Below are positions 16,308-24,749 of a stretch of DNA of 64,000 bases, piece after piece. How positions within the stretch are numbered: position 1 is the first letter of the stretch; each line of letters opens with the position of its first letter. This stretch comes from Parvibaculum sp. (lineage in GTDB: Bacteria > Pseudomonadota > Alphaproteobacteria > Parvibaculales > Parvibaculaceae), in contig NZ_JAHBYN010000001.1 in the NCBI RefSeq assembly GCF_019635935.1, forward strand, positions 3,005,532 to 3,069,531, read 5' to 3'. The notes beneath the pieces are model-generated. The model searched no databases. It saw only the letters and a list, made by a program, of their open reading frames with translations, and had not been told where the DNA came from. Position numbers and translations under genes: made by a program.

Positions 16308-16668
16308 CGAGAAACGGCACGATCAGCGCGCCGGCCATGCCGATCTCGACGGCGATGCCGGGCCCGTTGGCGCGGAAGGGCACCTTGTCGGCAAGCGACG
16401 AAACCACCCGGACAAGGGCGGCCGCGCCCCAGGCGCAACCGAGCGCAACGAAGACCGCCGGGACGCCCATCACGAACGCCGCCGCATGGGAACCGAGAAA
16501 GACGCCGCCATAGGTGGCGCGAACCTCGGAAATGCTTTCGGCGCGCACCGGGTCGAAGGCGATGCCGACGAGACTGGCGACATGGGCGGGACGAAACGCG
16601 GCATAGGCGCCGAGCGCCGCGCCGATCAAGGTGGCAAGGAAGGGAAGGGCAAGCAACACGGAGGTCAT
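16300..16668 (-). CDS. Small membrane protein, DUF4345-like
   Basis: A 122-residue integral membrane protein with four hydrophobic segments (about residues 4-24, 53-75, 72-90 and 104-121). The loop SEVRATYGGVFLG with a charged residue before YGG is reminiscent of DUF4345 proteins. Its 3' end overlaps the convergent DUF6456 gene by eight bases. The function is unknown and the family call is tentative. Confidence 0.6.
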   Translation of the reverse strand: MTSVLLALPFLATLIGAALGAYAAFRPAHVASLVGIAFDPVRAESISEVRATYGGVFLGSHAAAFVMGVPAVFVALGCAWGAAALVRVVSSLADKVPFRANGPGIAVEIGMAGALIVPFLVT

Positions 16669-16698
16669 TTCATCGTCTCCTCTGTTGGCCGGCAGCGG

Positions 16699-17130
16699 TC
16701 AGGGGCCGGCGGGGGCCAGATGCGCTTTCGCATCCGCCTCGATGCGCGCCACCATCGAATAAAGGCCGTTGGAGCGCTGCGGCGTCAGATGTTCGTCGAG
16801 GCCGAGCCTGGCGAAGACGGCGCGGGGTTCGGCAGCGAGAATCTCGGCCGGCGTGCGGCCGGAATAGAGGCGCATCAGAATGGCGATCAGGCCACGGACG
16901 ATATGGGCGTCGCTGTCGCCACGGAAATGAAGGCGCGGAGCACCGTCCGGACCGGGGCGGACCTCGGAAACGAGCCACACCTGGCTGACGCAGCCCTGCA
17001 CCTTGTTTTCGGACGAATGTTCGGCGGCGCTGAGCGGCTCGAGATCGCGGCCAAGCTCGATGACATAGCGGTAGCGCTCCTCCCAATCGTCGAGGAAGGC
17101 GAAATCGTCGATGAGGTCCTGAATGCTCAT
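16699..17130 (-). CDS. sufE: SufE family cysteine desulfuration protein
   Basis: A 143-residue protein matching SufE, which accepts a persulfide from cysteine desulfurase SufS and passes it to the SufBC2D scaffold for Fe-S cluster assembly. The active cysteine is in NKVQGCVSQVW near residue 51. DDWEERYRYVIELGRDL at the N terminus, and GLIAILMRLYSGRTPAEIL later, are typical. The start at 17130 gives the expected length. It stands alone; no other suf gene is nearby, and a hairpin precedes its promoter region. Confidence 0.92.
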   Translation of the reverse strand: MSIQDLIDDFAFLDDWEERYRYVIELGRDLEPLSAAEHSSENKVQGCVSQVWLVSEVRPGPDGAPRLHFRGDSDAHIVRGLIAILMRLYSGRTPAEILAAEPRAVFARLGLDEHLTPQRSNGLYSMVARIEADAKAHLAPAGP

Positions 17131-17183
17131 GGCGCTCCGTCCGTATCGGTCAGGACATAGCGGGCCGGGCCCCAAAGAACAAG

Positions 17184-17216
17184 CGCCCCGCCGCTCGGGG
17201 GGAGAGCGACGGGGCG
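17184..17216 (-). terminator. Likely terminator for the DUF5330 gene
   Basis: CGCCCCG at 17184-17190 pairs with CGGGGCG at 17210-17216, with an inner CGCTC/GAGCG stem. On the minus strand it is followed by CTTGTTCTTT, a weak U-rich tail. It lies between the end of the DUF5330 gene and the sufE start. Confidence 0.45.
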
Positions 17217-17283
17217 GGAAGTGGACCGGATGCGGGTCTAGGTCCCCGCATCCGGCAGAGGGACAGGCGACCGATGGGTGGGG

Positions 17284-17691
17284 TCAGGCGCCTGCAAAAA
17301 GCGAGGGAGCAAGGGCTTGCCGGCCCGGTGTGGCGACCGGCAACGCGGTGCTGTCCTGCTGTTGCTCCTTCGCCTTGTCGGTCAGCCAGACCAGGGCCAT
17401 GCCGCCGTAATGCGTGGTCTGGCGCATGACATGGCCGAGAATGGCGTGGCTTCGTTCGCAGATATCCGGATTGCGGCCGCAGAAGCCCATCACGTCCTGG
17501 GCCGAGCGTGCCGCCATGGTCAGCGCTTCGCCGGCGCCCATCTGGGGCTCGGCGGGTTCGGGCGGCGCGCCGAGCGAGGCGGCGGTGAAGCCACCGGCAT
17601 CGGCGGTGCGTGCGGAGGTTTCGTCGCCGGCCGCGGGCAGCAGGAAGGCCAGCACCGTCAGCCAGAAAGCGGCTCTGAGAATAAAAGACAT
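17284..17691 (-). CDS. DUF5330 family exported protein
   Basis: A 135-residue protein with an N-terminal hydrophobic segment (FILRAAFWLTVLAFLLPAAG) and the DUF5330 hallmark near residue 75: MGFCGRNPDICERSHAIL, two cysteines five residues apart that may form a disulphide. The family is alphaproteobacterial, exported and of unknown function. GAAAGGG lies eight bases before the ATG at 17691; a GTG three codons upstream lacks room for a ribosome site. It is a single-gene unit. Confidence 0.8.
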   Translation of the reverse strand: MSFILRAAFWLTVLAFLLPAAGDETSARTADAGGFTAASLGAPPEPAEPQMGAGEALTMAARSAQDVMGFCGRNPDICERSHAILGHVMRQTTHYGGMALVWLTDKAKEQQQDSTALPVATPGRQALAPSLFAGA

Positions 17692-17905
17692 CGTTTTCAC
17701 CCTTTCAAAGGCCGGTCGTTCCTAGGGACCGGCGATCAACATGGGCGAAGGCTAGGCCGCGATCTGCTGTCGCCAAGTTAAACTGAAAGATAAAATGCAA
17801 TAGAGATTGAGTCTTATACGAACAAATACAGAGGTTGGTTGATTTGGATATTATACTATACTTGAAAATATAATCTAATTATTCGAGAAATATAATAAAA
17901 TACGC
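17692..17905. other. AT-rich non-coding stretch
   Basis: The 317-base gap between the DUF5330 start and the next gene holds no plausible gene. From about 17776 to 17912 it is strikingly AT-rich (for example ATATTATACTATACTTG and ATAATAAAATACG), against about 65% GC around it. The part next to 17691 should contain the DUF5330 promoter; the remainder has no feature I recognise beyond the terminator at its right end. Confidence 0.6.
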
Positions 17906-17943
17906 AAAAAAATTGACGCGCATTTTTCGAGAATGCGCGTCAA
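17906..17943 (-). terminator. Strong intrinsic terminator for the lipoprotein gene at 18009-19082
   Basis: A perfect 12-base stem, TTGACGCGCATT (17913-17924) with AATGCGCGTCAA (17932-17943), has a 7-base loop. In the minus-strand direction it is followed by seven T (complement of the A run at 17906-17912). It lies 66 bases past the stop of the minus-strand gene. Confidence 0.88.
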
Positions 17944-18008
17944 AAAAGATCGAGATTCAATTCAAATTCGTACGAAGCGCCGGACCTCCAGCGCGAGCGT
18001 CTGCCGGC

Positions 18009-19082
18009 CTAGCGGGTGACCGGCGCCGACGGCAGCGCCTCGGCAAAGCAGTTGCTCACATCGTCGACCGCGTGTTTGCCGGTGCACCAGGCTTCCTCGG
18101 AGGGGAAGCGGGCGGCGGCGACGCACTGGTTGAGGTTGAGACGGGCCCAGTTGAGGCAGCGCCCGGTCGGGTTGCGGGTGGCGCCGACCTGCATGGCGTC
18201 CATCGAGCCGTCGAGGACCTGATGGGCGGCAAGCGTCAGGATGCGGTTCATCACCGAGGGCGTGTAGGCATGGGCCGTGCCGATGGGCGAAAGCGCCGAC
18301 AGCACCGCGCGGGCCTTTTCCATCGGGCTTGCCGACGCGGCCTTGACCGGGGCTTCGAGCGGTGCGGGCTGCGGCTCGATCATGCCCCATTTCTGTTTCT
18401 GGAATTCATAGGCCTTGTCGATGAAGCGGGCCGAAAGCAGCGACATGCGCGCCGTTTCATCGCGGATCGCGAGCGCGACGGCGGCGCTGGCCGAGCTCAC
18501 GCCCCTGACCTGCAGGATGTGGTCGTCGTCGGCCGCGAGCTGTTCGAGCAGCGCGACCTTGCCGACGGCCCGGGCCTCGTTGCGCACGCCTTGCGCGAAT
18601 TCGGGGTCCTGCGCGGCGATCATGGCGCGCGACGCATACCAGGCTTCGGCGAGCCGGTCCGGCTCCTGGATGCGCAGCGTCGCAAGCGCGCGGCGCACAT
18701 CGCTCGGCGTGTTGAGACGGGCTTCCGCGACCATGGCGAGCGCCGAGCCGTAGCTGACATAGACGCCGGTGAGATCGCCAAGGCGCGGCGCGGTCGTCAG
18801 CGCCGAGACGCCGGCGGACGGGTCGATCGAGGCGACCTGCACGGGGCCGCGCGGCAGCGGCGAGGGCAGCGGCACCGGAACGCCCGACGCAATGACCGCG
18901 ATCAGCGCTTCGTCGGTGATCATCGCGACCGGCGCGGGCGCCGGTTGGGGCGCGGCGGCGGGCGGCGCTTTGGTGTCGCCCGATGTCAGGCAGCCGGTGA
19001 GCAGAAGTGCCGCCGCGAGCGGCAGCGCGGCGCGATGCGCCCGGTTCAGGAAATGTAGCGACAAGTTGCAACCCCTCGACAT
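18009..19082 (-). CDS. Predicted lipoprotein of unknown function
   Basis: A 357-residue protein with a lipoprotein signal (ALPLAAALLLTGC, lipobox LLTG-C), then a proline- and alanine-rich linker (APPAAAPQPAPAPV) and a helical body. The C-terminal 60 residues hold several cysteines (GRCLNWARLNLNQCVAAA, EEAWCTGKHA, SNCFAEAL). The mature protein is probably periplasmic, tethered to a membrane. I recognise no family. The start at 19082 has GGGGGATGCC upstream; a TTG at 19094 is possible but weaker. A strong terminator follows the gene. Confidence 0.7.
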   Translation of the reverse strand: MSRGCNLSLHFLNRAHRAALPLAAALLLTGCLTSGDTKAPPAAAPQPAPAPVAMITDEALIAVIASGVPVPLPSPLPRGPVQVASIDPSAGVSALTTAPRLGDLTGVYVSYGSALAMVAEARLNTPSDVRRALATLRIQEPDRLAEAWYASRAMIAAQDPEFAQGVRNEARAVGKVALLEQLAADDDHILQVRGVSSASAAVALAIRDETARMSLLSARFIDKAYEFQKQKWGMIEPQPAPLEAPVKAASASPMEKARAVLSALSPIGTAHAYTPSVMNRILTLAAHQVLDGSMDAMQVGATRNPTGRCLNWARLNLNQCVAAARFPSEEAWCTGKHAVDDVSNCFAEALPSAPVTR

Positions 19083-19279
19083 GGCATCCCCCAACGCCCG
19101 AAAAGCCTGAGCGCCGGTTCCGCAGGCGATCGGCCCTTTGCGGAACGGCCTCTCTTAATAGAGTGTGCGGGAGTCTAGTCCCGCAACGGGGCGACGGCAA
19201 ACGGGAAACGCGTTAAGGATGAACACCGGCGGCTTGGCCGCGGGCCTACCGGTGCGGTACGGAAAATATGGGGAAATAA

Positions 19280-19621
19280 ATGGACACGGCGCCGCGGCTG
19301 AAGGCCGAAATCTGGGTGAAGGCGCTGATCCGCCGCTGCGAGACGGCGGGCGCGGCGGCGATGGTGGTCCGGCGCGGCGACGCGACGGCGGGTGTGGTGC
19401 TGGTCAAGGTCAACCGGCTCGACGGGCGGGCAACGGTCTATGCGCCGGCCCGCGACGGCGAGGGCGCGCTGTTCTGGATGGCGCGGCCCACCGCCGAGCC
19501 CGCGCCGGAACCCGATGCCGATGCCTATATCGAGAAGCAGCGCAGCCGCGACCCCGACCTCTGGGTGGTCGAGATCGAGGACCGCGAGGGCCGGCACTTC
19601 CTTCAGGAAAAGGTGAGCTGA
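19280..19621 (+). CDS. DUF1491 family protein
   Basis: A 113-residue protein of the DUF1491 type: LKAEIWVKALIRRCETAGAA, then VVRRGDATAGVVLVKVNRLD, then DPDLWVVEIEDREGRHFLQE. The family is short, soluble, nearly confined to Alphaproteobacteria and of unknown function. GGGGAAAT lies directly upstream of the ATG at 19280. It is convergent with the DUF5076 gene, and a tandem repeat lies between the two stops. Confidence 0.85.
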   Translation: MDTAPRLKAEIWVKALIRRCETAGAAAMVVRRGDATAGVVLVKVNRLDGRATVYAPARDGEGALFWMARPTAEPAPEPDADAYIEKQRSRDPDLWVVEIEDREGRHFLQEKVS

Positions 19622-19631
19622 ACTCAAGGCC

Positions 19632-19697
19632 GCATGAACATCCCGCGCCACCTAAGGGCGCATGAACATCCCGCGCCATCTAAGGGCGCATGAACAT
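19632..19697. repeat. 28-base tandem repeat, about 2.4 copies, over the DUF5076 gene end
   Basis: Copies run 19632-19659, 19660-19687 and a partial one to 19697. They differ at one base (CAC/CAT in the middle). Each unit contains, on the minus strand, the last codons of the DUF5076 gene (MFMRP and stop), so the repeat looks like a local slippage or duplication of that gene's 3' end. Confidence 0.85.
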
Positions 19698-19898
19698 AAA
19701 GTCTTCGTCCGGGTCGAGATGATCGGCGGCCTCGATCAGTTCGGCGCGGATGTCTTCCGGCTTGCGGATGCCGCGCCAGATGCGGACCGCCTGTTCGAAC
19801 ATGATGCGGGCAACAGCATCGGTCGAGAGTTTCGCGGCTTCGGCCTCTTTCAGCATGGCCTCGATATGAGGCTCGACGACGTCCCGGGCGCTGGTCAT
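19680..19898 (-). CDS. DUF5076 family protein
   Basis: A 72-residue protein (MTSARDVVEPHIEAMLKEAE at the N terminus and RIWRGIRKPEDIRAELIEAA near the end) of the small alphaproteobacterial DUF5076 family, helical and cytosolic, of unknown function. CAGGAGA eight bases upstream supports the ATG at 19898. Its last codons and stop are repeated downstream in tandem (19632-19687). Confidence 0.75.
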   Translation of the reverse strand: MTSARDVVEPHIEAMLKEAEAAKLSTDAVARIMFEQAVRIWRGIRKPEDIRAELIEAADHLDPDEDFMFMRP

Positions 19899-20040
19899 GA
19901 CTGTCTCCTGAAATTCAATGGCATGATGCCGCCATGCTCGCACAGCCCGCAACCGGCTTGCATCGGCCAGTTTGTCGCGGGGTGGCGGGCAGGGGCGCTT
20001 TGGGCTAGGTTCCGCCCAAATCCATCCCGGAGACGAAACG

Positions 20041-21666
20041 TTGAGTATTTCCGAGGCCGCAAGCCGTCAGGACAGGGCATTGGCGAGCGAAATCCGCAAG
20101 CGGCGGACCTTCGCCATCATCTCCCATCCCGACGCCGGCAAGACGACGCTGACCGAGAACCTGCTGCTGAAAGGCGGCGCGATCCGCCTTGCCGGTCAGG
20201 TGAAGGCCCGCGGCGACAACCGGCGCGCGCGCTCCGACTGGATGAAGATCGAGCAGGACCGCGGCATCTCGGTGACGTCGGCCGTGATGACCTTCGAATA
20301 CAAGGACATCGTCTGCAACCTGCTCGACACGCCGGGCCACGAGGATTTCAGCGAGGACACCTACCGCACACTGACCGCCGCCGACAGCGCCATCATGGTG
20401 ATCGACGCGGCGAAAGGCATCGAGGCGCAGACGCTGAAGCTCTTCGAGGTCTGCCGCATGCGCGACGTGCCGATCATCACCTTCATCAACAAGATCGACC
20501 GCGAGGGCGTGCATCCCTTCGAGCTGATGGACGAGATCGCCTCGAAGCTGGCGCTCGACACCGCGCCGATGATCTGGCCGGCCGGCATGGGCGGGCTGCT
20601 GCGCGGCATTTTCGATCCGGAAAACGACCGCTTCATCCCTTACGAAAAGCCCGGCACGGAAAAGGGCGGCCCCGACAGCGAGCCCGAAAGCCTGACCGGC
20701 GAGCGCATCGCCGAATTTCTGGGCGCGGACGAACTCCGGAAGTTCCGCGACGAGATGGAACTGGCGCGGGAAGGCTCACCCGCCTTCGACATCGAGCAAT
20801 ATCGCGCCGGGCACATGACGCCGGTCTATTTCGGCAGCGCGCTCCGCAAGCTCGGCGTGCGCGAATTGCTGGACGCGGTCGCCGCCTACGCGCCGCCGCC
20901 GCGCGCTCAGCCGGCCACAAGCCGCATCGTCGAACCGGCGGAACCGAAGGTGACGGGCTTCGTCTTCAAGGTGCAGGCGAACATGGACGCCAACCACCGC
21001 GATCGCATCGCCTTCATGCGCATCTGTTCGGGCAAGTTCAAGCGCGGCATGCGGCTGAAAATTTCGGGCAGCGGCAAGACCATCGGCGTCAACAACGCGA
21101 TCATGTTCTTCGCGCAGGACCGCGAACTGCTGGACGACGCCTATGCCGGCGACATTATCGGCATTCCGAACCACGGCACGATCCGCGTCGGCGACACGCT
21201 GAGCGAGTCGGAAGACCTGATCTTTACCGGCATCCCGAATTTCGCACCGGAAATCCTGCGCCGCGTCCGCCTCGACGATCCGATGAAGGCAAAGCACATG
21301 CGCCGCGCGCTGGAAAGCCTCGCGGAAGAAGGGGTGACGCAGGTCTTCAAGCCCGAAATCGGCGCCAACTGGATCGTCGGCGTGGTCGGCCAGTTGCAGC
21401 TCGAAGTGCTGGCGTCGCGCATCGCCGCTGAATACGACATCAAGGTGCAGTTCGAACCGGCGCCCTTCGAAACCGCGCGCTGGGTGCAGGCGGCGGATGC
21501 GGCCGAGCTGAAATACTTCGTCGAGGCCCATCGCGGCAACATGGCGACCGATCGCGACGGCGCACCGGTCTTCATGGCGAAGAGCAATTGGGAAATCGGC
21601 TACACGCTGGAAAAATGGCCGAACGTGACATTCTCGGCGACGCGCGAGCGGACTGCGGCCGCGTAA
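20041..21666 (+). CDS. prfC: Peptide chain release factor 3
   Basis: A 541-residue translational GTPase. The G1 motif HPDAGKTTLTE, DWMKIEQDRGISVTSAVM, DTPGHEDFSEDT and NKIDREGVHPFELMDEI give the GTPase domain. RGMRLKISGSGKTIGVNNAI and GVTQVFKPEIGANWIVGVVG give the later domains of RF3, which removes RF1 and RF2 from the ribosome after termination. The start is the TTG at 20041 with GGAGA upstream, giving the usual RF3 N terminus (SISEAASRQDRALASEIRKR); no ATG fits. It is followed after 27 bases by an mscS-like gene, probably co-transcribed. Confidence 0.95.
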   Translation: MSISEAASRQDRALASEIRKRRTFAIISHPDAGKTTLTENLLLKGGAIRLAGQVKARGDNRRARSDWMKIEQDRGISVTSAVMTFEYKDIVCNLLDTPGHEDFSEDTYRTLTAADSAIMVIDAAKGIEAQTLKLFEVCRMRDVPIITFINKIDREGVHPFELMDEIASKLALDTAPMIWPAGMGGLLRGIFDPENDRFIPYEKPGTEKGGPDSEPESLTGERIAEFLGADELRKFRDEMELAREGSPAFDIEQYRAGHMTPVYFGSALRKLGVRELLDAVAAYAPPPRAQPATSRIVEPAEPKVTGFVFKVQANMDANHRDRIAFMRICSGKFKRGMRLKISGSGKTIGVNNAIMFFAQDRELLDDAYAGDIIGIPNHGTIRVGDTLSESEDLIFTGIPNFAPEILRRVRLDDPMKAKHMRRALESLAEEGVTQVFKPEIGANWIVGVVGQLQLEVLASRIAAEYDIKVQFEPAPFETARWVQAADAAELKYFVEAHRGNMATDRDGAPVFMAKSNWEIGYTLEKWPNVTFSATRERTAAA

Positions 21667-21693
21667 CGACCCCAACACAGGACCCGACGACAG

Positions 21694-22836
21694 ATGATGC
21701 AGGGCATACTGACGAATCTCGAGGACTACTGGTATCTCGTCGGGGACGTCTGGAGCACCGGCGTTCTCGGCCACAGCATCGGCGATCTTCTGGTCGCGGT
21801 GACGATCTTCGGCATCTTCTATGTCCTGCGCGGCCTTTTCACCCGTTTTGTGCTGTCCATCGCCGACCGGTGGGTGGAGAGGACAGAGACAAAAGTCGAC
21901 GACTACATCAGGGACGCGATCCGTAACCCGCTGCGTTTTCTTTTTTTTGCACTCGGATTTTTCTTTGCGACCGAGTTTCTCGCATTCGAGGATACGGCGC
22001 GCGATTTCGCCGAGAGCCTCAACCGTACGCTGATTATCATTGCGATCTTCTGGGCCCTCTACAATTGTGTCGTCCCGGTGAGCCAGGGGATGAAAAAGCT
22101 CGAACGGCTGCTGACGCCCGAAATTCTCGAATGGATGATTGCCGGCGCGAAAACCGCAATCGTTCTGATCGCCGGCGCGACGATCCTGCAGACCTGGGGT
22201 ATTCAGGTGGCGCCGATCATTGCCGGACTTGGACTTTTCGGTGTCGCGGTGGCGCTGGGCGCGCAGGACCTCTTCAAGAACCTGATCGGCGGCATGTCGA
22301 TTCTGATCGAACGGCGCTTCGGCATCGGCGACTGGATCAAGGTCGAAGGCATTGTCGAAGGGACGGTCGAGAAGATCGGTTTCCGCTCGACACATGTGCG
22401 CCGTTTCGACCGGGCGCCGGTCTTCGTGCCGAACCAGCAGCTCTCGGATCACGCGGTGACGAATTTCAGCGCCATGACCTATCGCCGCATTTCATGGCTG
22501 ATCGGTGTCGAATACCGGACGACGCACGACCAGCTTCGGCAGATCTGCGGCGACATCGAGGCCTATCTGACATCGACGGAAGACTTCGCGCAGCCGCCGC
22601 TGGCGCCGCTCTTCGTGCGCATCGACAGCTTCGGACCTTCCTCCATCGACATCATGGTCTATTGCTTCACCCACACGACCGTCTGGGGCGAGTGGCTGGC
22701 CGTGAAAGAAGCGCTGGCCTACCGGATCAAGCAGATCGTCGAAGGTTCCGGCACCGGCTTCGCGTTTCCGAGCCGCTCGATTTACGTGGAAACGCTGCCG
22801 CCTTCGGCCGACGAAATCGTCGCGGCGCGCAAATAG
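21694..22836 (+). CDS. Mechanosensitive ion channel, MscS family
   Basis: A 380-residue membrane protein. Four or five helices occupy residues 25-185, the pore-lining TM3 is glycine- and alanine-rich (PIIAGLGLFGVAVALGAQDL, then FKNLIGG), and the beta domain FGIGDWIKVEGIVEGTVEKI and the alpha-beta C-terminal domain follow. These are the signature of MscS channels, which open under membrane tension to release solutes during osmotic downshock. Its position right after prfC suggests one transcript. Confidence 0.92.
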   Translation: MMQGILTNLEDYWYLVGDVWSTGVLGHSIGDLLVAVTIFGIFYVLRGLFTRFVLSIADRWVERTETKVDDYIRDAIRNPLRFLFFALGFFFATEFLAFEDTARDFAESLNRTLIIIAIFWALYNCVVPVSQGMKKLERLLTPEILEWMIAGAKTAIVLIAGATILQTWGIQVAPIIAGLGLFGVAVALGAQDLFKNLIGGMSILIERRFGIGDWIKVEGIVEGTVEKIGFRSTHVRRFDRAPVFVPNQQLSDHAVTNFSAMTYRRISWLIGVEYRTTHDQLRQICGDIEAYLTSTEDFAQPPLAPLFVRIDSFGPSSIDIMVYCFTHTTVWGEWLAVKEALAYRIKQIVEGSGTGFAFPSRSIYVETLPPSADEIVAARK

Positions 22837-22841
22837 GCGCG

Positions 22842-24032
22842 TCAGACGACGACTTCCGCGACACCGCGCCGGGCGCTTGTCCGCACAACCCTTGTCGGGT
22901 AACCGGCGCGGAAGGCGAATGTCGGCTGCCAGCTTTCATCGCCGGTGATCGCGGCGAGGCGCGCTTCGGATGCCGGCTCACGGCCGAGCTGCCTTTCGCG
23001 GTCGATGGTTTCGATCGGCTGATTGAGCGGGTGCATCGATATTCCCTGTGCCGCGCCCGTCAGATGCAGCCGCTGCCAGAACCGGCCGGCGGCGAGCGCC
23101 TGACGCCGGTCGTAGCGGTCGCGCGTGGCGATGAGGCCGAGAAGCGGTGCCGTCGGCACATGGGTGTCGCGTGTTTGGGTCGCCCAGGTGCCGTGGCTCT
23201 GTTCGGCGGGCAGCGCCGGGAGCAATTTCGCAATCGCCAGCACCGCCGGCGAGAGGCCCACCGTGTCGAGGGTGAGACCGCTTTTTTCGCGCGCGATCTC
23301 GTCCGGCCCGTCGCGGAACCAGTGATGGCTGTCTTCGATCATTTCCTTGTCGGCGACGATTTCATTCGTCGCTTCGACAATCGCCGCGCCGAGACGCTTG
23401 CGCGCTTCGCCGTCGCCAAAGAGCCAGAGCCGGACGTCGTCCTCATGCGCGATGCCGGCGAAGGCATCGGCGGCGAGCGGCCGTGCGGCGTCGTAAGGGT
23501 TGCGGTCGGTGTGGCGGTGGGGAATGGCGGCGTGGAGCGGATCTGTTGCCGCCGTCGCGCGCGCGAGATGCAGCGTTGCCGCAAGCACCTGTCCGTCGCG
23601 ACCGGCAATGTCGAGCAACGAGCCCGGCGCATACTGGACATCGGCAGCAAAGCCGTTGGGCGCCGCCACCAGCAGCATGTTTTCGACGGCACAACCGAGA
23701 CCGAGATGCATCTCGCGCAAATAGGGATCGAACGTGCCGAGATGACGATGCGTGTCGGCGAGAATGTCGATCCGGCTATCCGTGACGCGGAAAATCCAGG
23801 GCTGCGTGTTGTGCGGGTTGGACGCGAGAATGCCGGCGGCGACCAGCGCCAGCGGCGTGTTCGCATATTCCGGCGCGTTCCACATTTGCCACGGCGCATA
23901 GGCCTCGCCCGCCGGCTCGGCGAAGACGCCGCGCTCGTTGGCCCGCCAGAGAAGGCCTGCGCCGGCGACAAGCGTGATGCCCGAGCCGATTTCGAGAAAG
24001 CGGCGGCGCGTGACTTTCGGTGTCTTGCTCAT
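22842..24032 (-). CDS. Acg family FMN-binding oxidoreductase, Tat-exported
   Basis: A 396-residue nitroreductase-fold protein. The N-terminal TRRRFLEIGSGITLVAGAG is a twin-arginine signal (RRRFL). SNPHNTQPWIFRV is the FMN-binding entry motif, with HRHTDRNPYDAARPL and SHGTWATQTRDTHVPTAPLL later, as in Acg-type proteins. These are thought to bind FMN and either reduce or sequester it. It overlaps the tetR gene (ATGA at 24029-24032), so it is the likely target of that repressor. Confidence 0.85.
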   Translation of the reverse strand: MSKTPKVTRRRFLEIGSGITLVAGAGLLWRANERGVFAEPAGEAYAPWQMWNAPEYANTPLALVAAGILASNPHNTQPWIFRVTDSRIDILADTHRHLGTFDPYLREMHLGLGCAVENMLLVAAPNGFAADVQYAPGSLLDIAGRDGQVLAATLHLARATAATDPLHAAIPHRHTDRNPYDAARPLAADAFAGIAHEDDVRLWLFGDGEARKRLGAAIVEATNEIVADKEMIEDSHHWFRDGPDEIAREKSGLTLDTVGLSPAVLAIAKLLPALPAEQSHGTWATQTRDTHVPTAPLLGLIATRDRYDRRQALAAGRFWQRLHLTGAAQGISMHPLNQPIETIDRERQLGREPASEARLAAITGDESWQPTFAFRAGYPTRVVRTSARRGVAEVVV

Positions 24033-24691
24033 GGTTTCCTGCTCCTGGTTTCAGGGGCGCTGGCCGCAAAGAGGCCGTCGATCATCGCGTCGACGGCTGC
24101 GAGCACGCGTTCCCAGTTCTTGTCGGTCTTGATTTCGACACCGCCATAGACGCGGATTTTCAGCGCGCGGGCGGCGAGATAGTCGATGGCGGCGGCAAGC
24201 AGCGCGGTGACGGCGGCAATGTCGACATCGCCCCAGCCGCCGTGACGCGCGGCTTCCTGTTTCATCAATTCGATGGAACGCTTCTCGCGCACCTCTTCGA
24301 GCGCGACGACAAGCGGCGTGCGGTTGGCGGGCTCGGCGGCGATGACGGCGAGCGTCACGGGGCGTTGGCGCATGGCCGCGGCGTGATGACGAAGGCCGCG
24401 CTTCAGCGCTTCGGCCGCATTGGGCGCGCCTTCGGTGGCGGACAACATCTCCTCGACCGACCACCAGAAGTCGCCATGTTCGGCATAGGCGCGGTAGAGG
24501 CCGTCGAGATCGCCGAAATAGCGGTAGATCAGAACCTTGTCGACGCCCGCCTCGCGGGCCAGCGCATTGATGCCGACGCCGGACAACCCGTCGCGCAGGA
24601 TCAACCGCGAAACGGCGTCGAGGATCGCCGTCTCGGTCTTTGCGCGGTCGCGCGGGCGGGGCTTCGGTTTGGCTGCGGCTTTTGTCACCAT
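24029..24691 (-). CDS. TetR family transcriptional regulator
   Basis: A 220-residue repressor: the N-terminal helix-turn-helix is TETAILDAVSRLILRDGLSG, VGINALAREAGVDKVLIYRY and FGDLDGLYRAY, followed by a ligand-binding helical domain with VTLAVIAAEPANRTPLVVAL. It is the first gene of a coupled pair with the Acg-type oxidoreductase. A palindrome lies over its own start codon (24683-24700), consistent with autorepression. The start at 24691 was preferred; a GTG one codon later would also fit. Confidence 0.9.
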   Translation of the reverse strand: MVTKAAAKPKPRPRDRAKTETAILDAVSRLILRDGLSGVGINALAREAGVDKVLIYRYFGDLDGLYRAYAEHGDFWWSVEEMLSATEGAPNAAEALKRGLRHHAAAMRQRPVTLAVIAAEPANRTPLVVALEEVREKRSIELMKQEAARHGGWGDVDIAAVTALLAAAIDYLAARALKIRVYGGVEIKTDKNWERVLAAVDAMIDGLFAASAPETRSRKP

Positions 24692-24700
24692 ACGGTGACA
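24683..24700. promoter_or_regulatory. Palindromic operator over the tetR start codon
   Basis: TGTCACC-ATAC-GGTGACA is a perfect 7-base inverted repeat. The start codon of the TetR gene lies in its spacer, so a bound dimer would block transcription or initiation. Autoregulation by the encoded TetR protein is the simple reading. Confidence 0.65.
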
Positions 24701-24749
24701 TATAGGACAAGGCGGTGCCGCCGTCAAGATGGACCTGGAAATGAGGGGG

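Noticed and set aside
20776..22452. Long minus-strand open frame across prfC and mscS
   Set aside because: Overlaps two clearly recognised genes on the other strand; histidine- and arginine-rich shadow composition.
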